Positions 6,019 to 6,428 of a stretch of DNA of 6,428 bases are shown piece by piece. A program made the translations under genes and the position numbers. The DNA comes from Bacteroidales bacterium (GTDB taxonomy: Bacteria; Bacteroidota; Bacteroidia; Bacteroidales; GCA-2748055). Under the pieces are notes generated by a model, which did no database searches, was not told where the DNA came from, and saw only the letters and a program-made list of their open reading frames with translations. Each line of letters opens with the position of its first letter. Within the stretch, counting starts at the first letter, position 1. Where the stretch lies: positions 1 to 6,428 of the forward strand of contig JAOZLK010000271.1 of NCBI GenBank assembly GCA_029934875.1, in the 5' to 3' direction.

Positions 6019-6428
6019 ATGCAAGTCAACATCATGGAAATTCTGGCAGCATTTATGGTGCTGTTCGCCATCATAGATATACTTGGTTCTATACCGATTA
6101 TACTTGATGTAAAAGCAAAAACCGGAAATCTTTTTCCGGCTAAAACAACCCTGATTGCATTTGTGATAATGCTGCTTTTTCATTTTATCGGGGAACCCCT
6201 GTTAAATGTATTTGGTGTAGATGTTTCATCCTTTGCGATTGCCGGCTCGGTAATACTGTTCCTGATGGGACTTGAGATGGTTATGGGCATAACGCTGTTT
6301 AAACATGAAGGGGGGAGCGGTGGTTCCATTGTGCCGATTGCATTTCCTTTAATTGCCGGCGCAGGATCTATTACAACCCTACTTTCCTTAAGGGCTGAAT
6401 ATCAATCTATAAATATTTTAATTGCCCT
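6019..6428 (+). CDS. MarC-family integral membrane protein (partial, cut by window end)
   Basis: This is the N-terminal 136 codons of a MarC (UPF0056) family inner-membrane protein, normally about 190-210 residues. The family was first named from the E. coli mar locus, but no antibiotic-resistance role has held up and its transport substrate is unknown. Seen here are a first membrane helix, MEILAAFMVLFAIIDILGSI (6-25), with the Asp in the middle typical of the family; a second helix around TTLIAFVIMLLFHFIG (43-58); and a third around FAIAGSVILFLMGLEMVMGI (78-97). The family hallmark IVPIAFPLIAGAGSITTLLS (110-129) follows. The start is 6019 (MQVNIMEIL) or 6034 (MEIL); both are plausible, and most relatives begin close to MEIL. 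It is the first intact plus-strand gene after the redoxin relic and could lead an operon beyond the window. Confidence 0.93.
   Translation, partial: MQVNIMEILAAFMVLFAIIDILGSIPIILDVKAKTGNLFPAKTTLIAFVIMLLFHFIGEPLLNVFGVDVSSFAIAGSVILFLMGLEMVMGITLFKHEGGSGGSIVPIAFPLIAGAGSITTLLSLRAEYQSINILIA

Noticed and set aside
5779..6183. Minus-strand open frame of 134 codons, Cys/His-rich, possible zinc-binding protein
   Set aside because: It lies opposite both the redoxin relic and the clearly recognisable MarC coding sequence. Its Cys/His content is a by-product of the reverse frame, and it shows no domain.

Overview
The window looks like chromosomal DNA of a Bacteroidota bacterium. A Bacteroidales/Marinilabiliales-type marine or sediment organism is my best guess. 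The evidence is the set of gene families: a Tat-signal Gfo/Idh/MocA oxidoreductase, a Tat-signal AP_endonuc_2 sugar isomerase, a secreted carboxypeptidase-like regulatory-domain protein, a small ECF sigma factor and a Bacteroidota-type MarC protein. A-rich leaders without strong Shine-Dalgarno sequences and moderate GC also fit. No plasmid, phage, transposon, CRISPR, tRNA or rRNA signal was seen.

Layout from left to right: (1) the last 17 codons of a possible upstream gene, joined by an ATGA overlap to a Gfo/Idh/MocA oxidoreductase (+, 52-1605); (2) a 14-bp tandem repeat patch (1604-1692) that runs into the 3' end of a secreted protein of unknown role (-, 1673-2461); (3) a D-2-hydroxyacid dehydrogenase of the glycerate dehydrogenase type (+, 2584-3531); (4) a Tat-exported sugar isomerase/epimerase-like TIM barrel (-, 3528-4460) overlapping it tail to tail by 4 bp; (5) an ECF sigma factor (+, 4578-5096); (6) a redoxin/thioredoxin-fold protein (-, 5097-5675) whose stop codon abuts that of the sigma factor; (7) a decayed fragment of a second redoxin gene (+, 5747-5919); and (8) the first two thirds of a MarC-family membrane protein (+, 6019 to the window end).

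The intact genes alternate strand at every step (+ - + - + - +). No two intact genes here are co-directional neighbours, so operons can only extend off the left edge or into MarC. Two of the three convergent pairs have no intergenic space, and the third is separated only by the repeat/hairpin patch.

Functionally the window mixes carbohydrate chemistry with a regulator and redox/membrane genes. The carbohydrate genes are an exported NAD(P)-type sugar oxidoreductase, an exported isomerase/lyase-fold protein and a cytosolic 2-ketoacid reductase. I see no clear novel defence or mobile system. The most informative overlooked item is the redoxin relic at 5747-5919, which has lost its CxxC N-terminus and an internal segment but keeps two recognisable family blocks in different frames.
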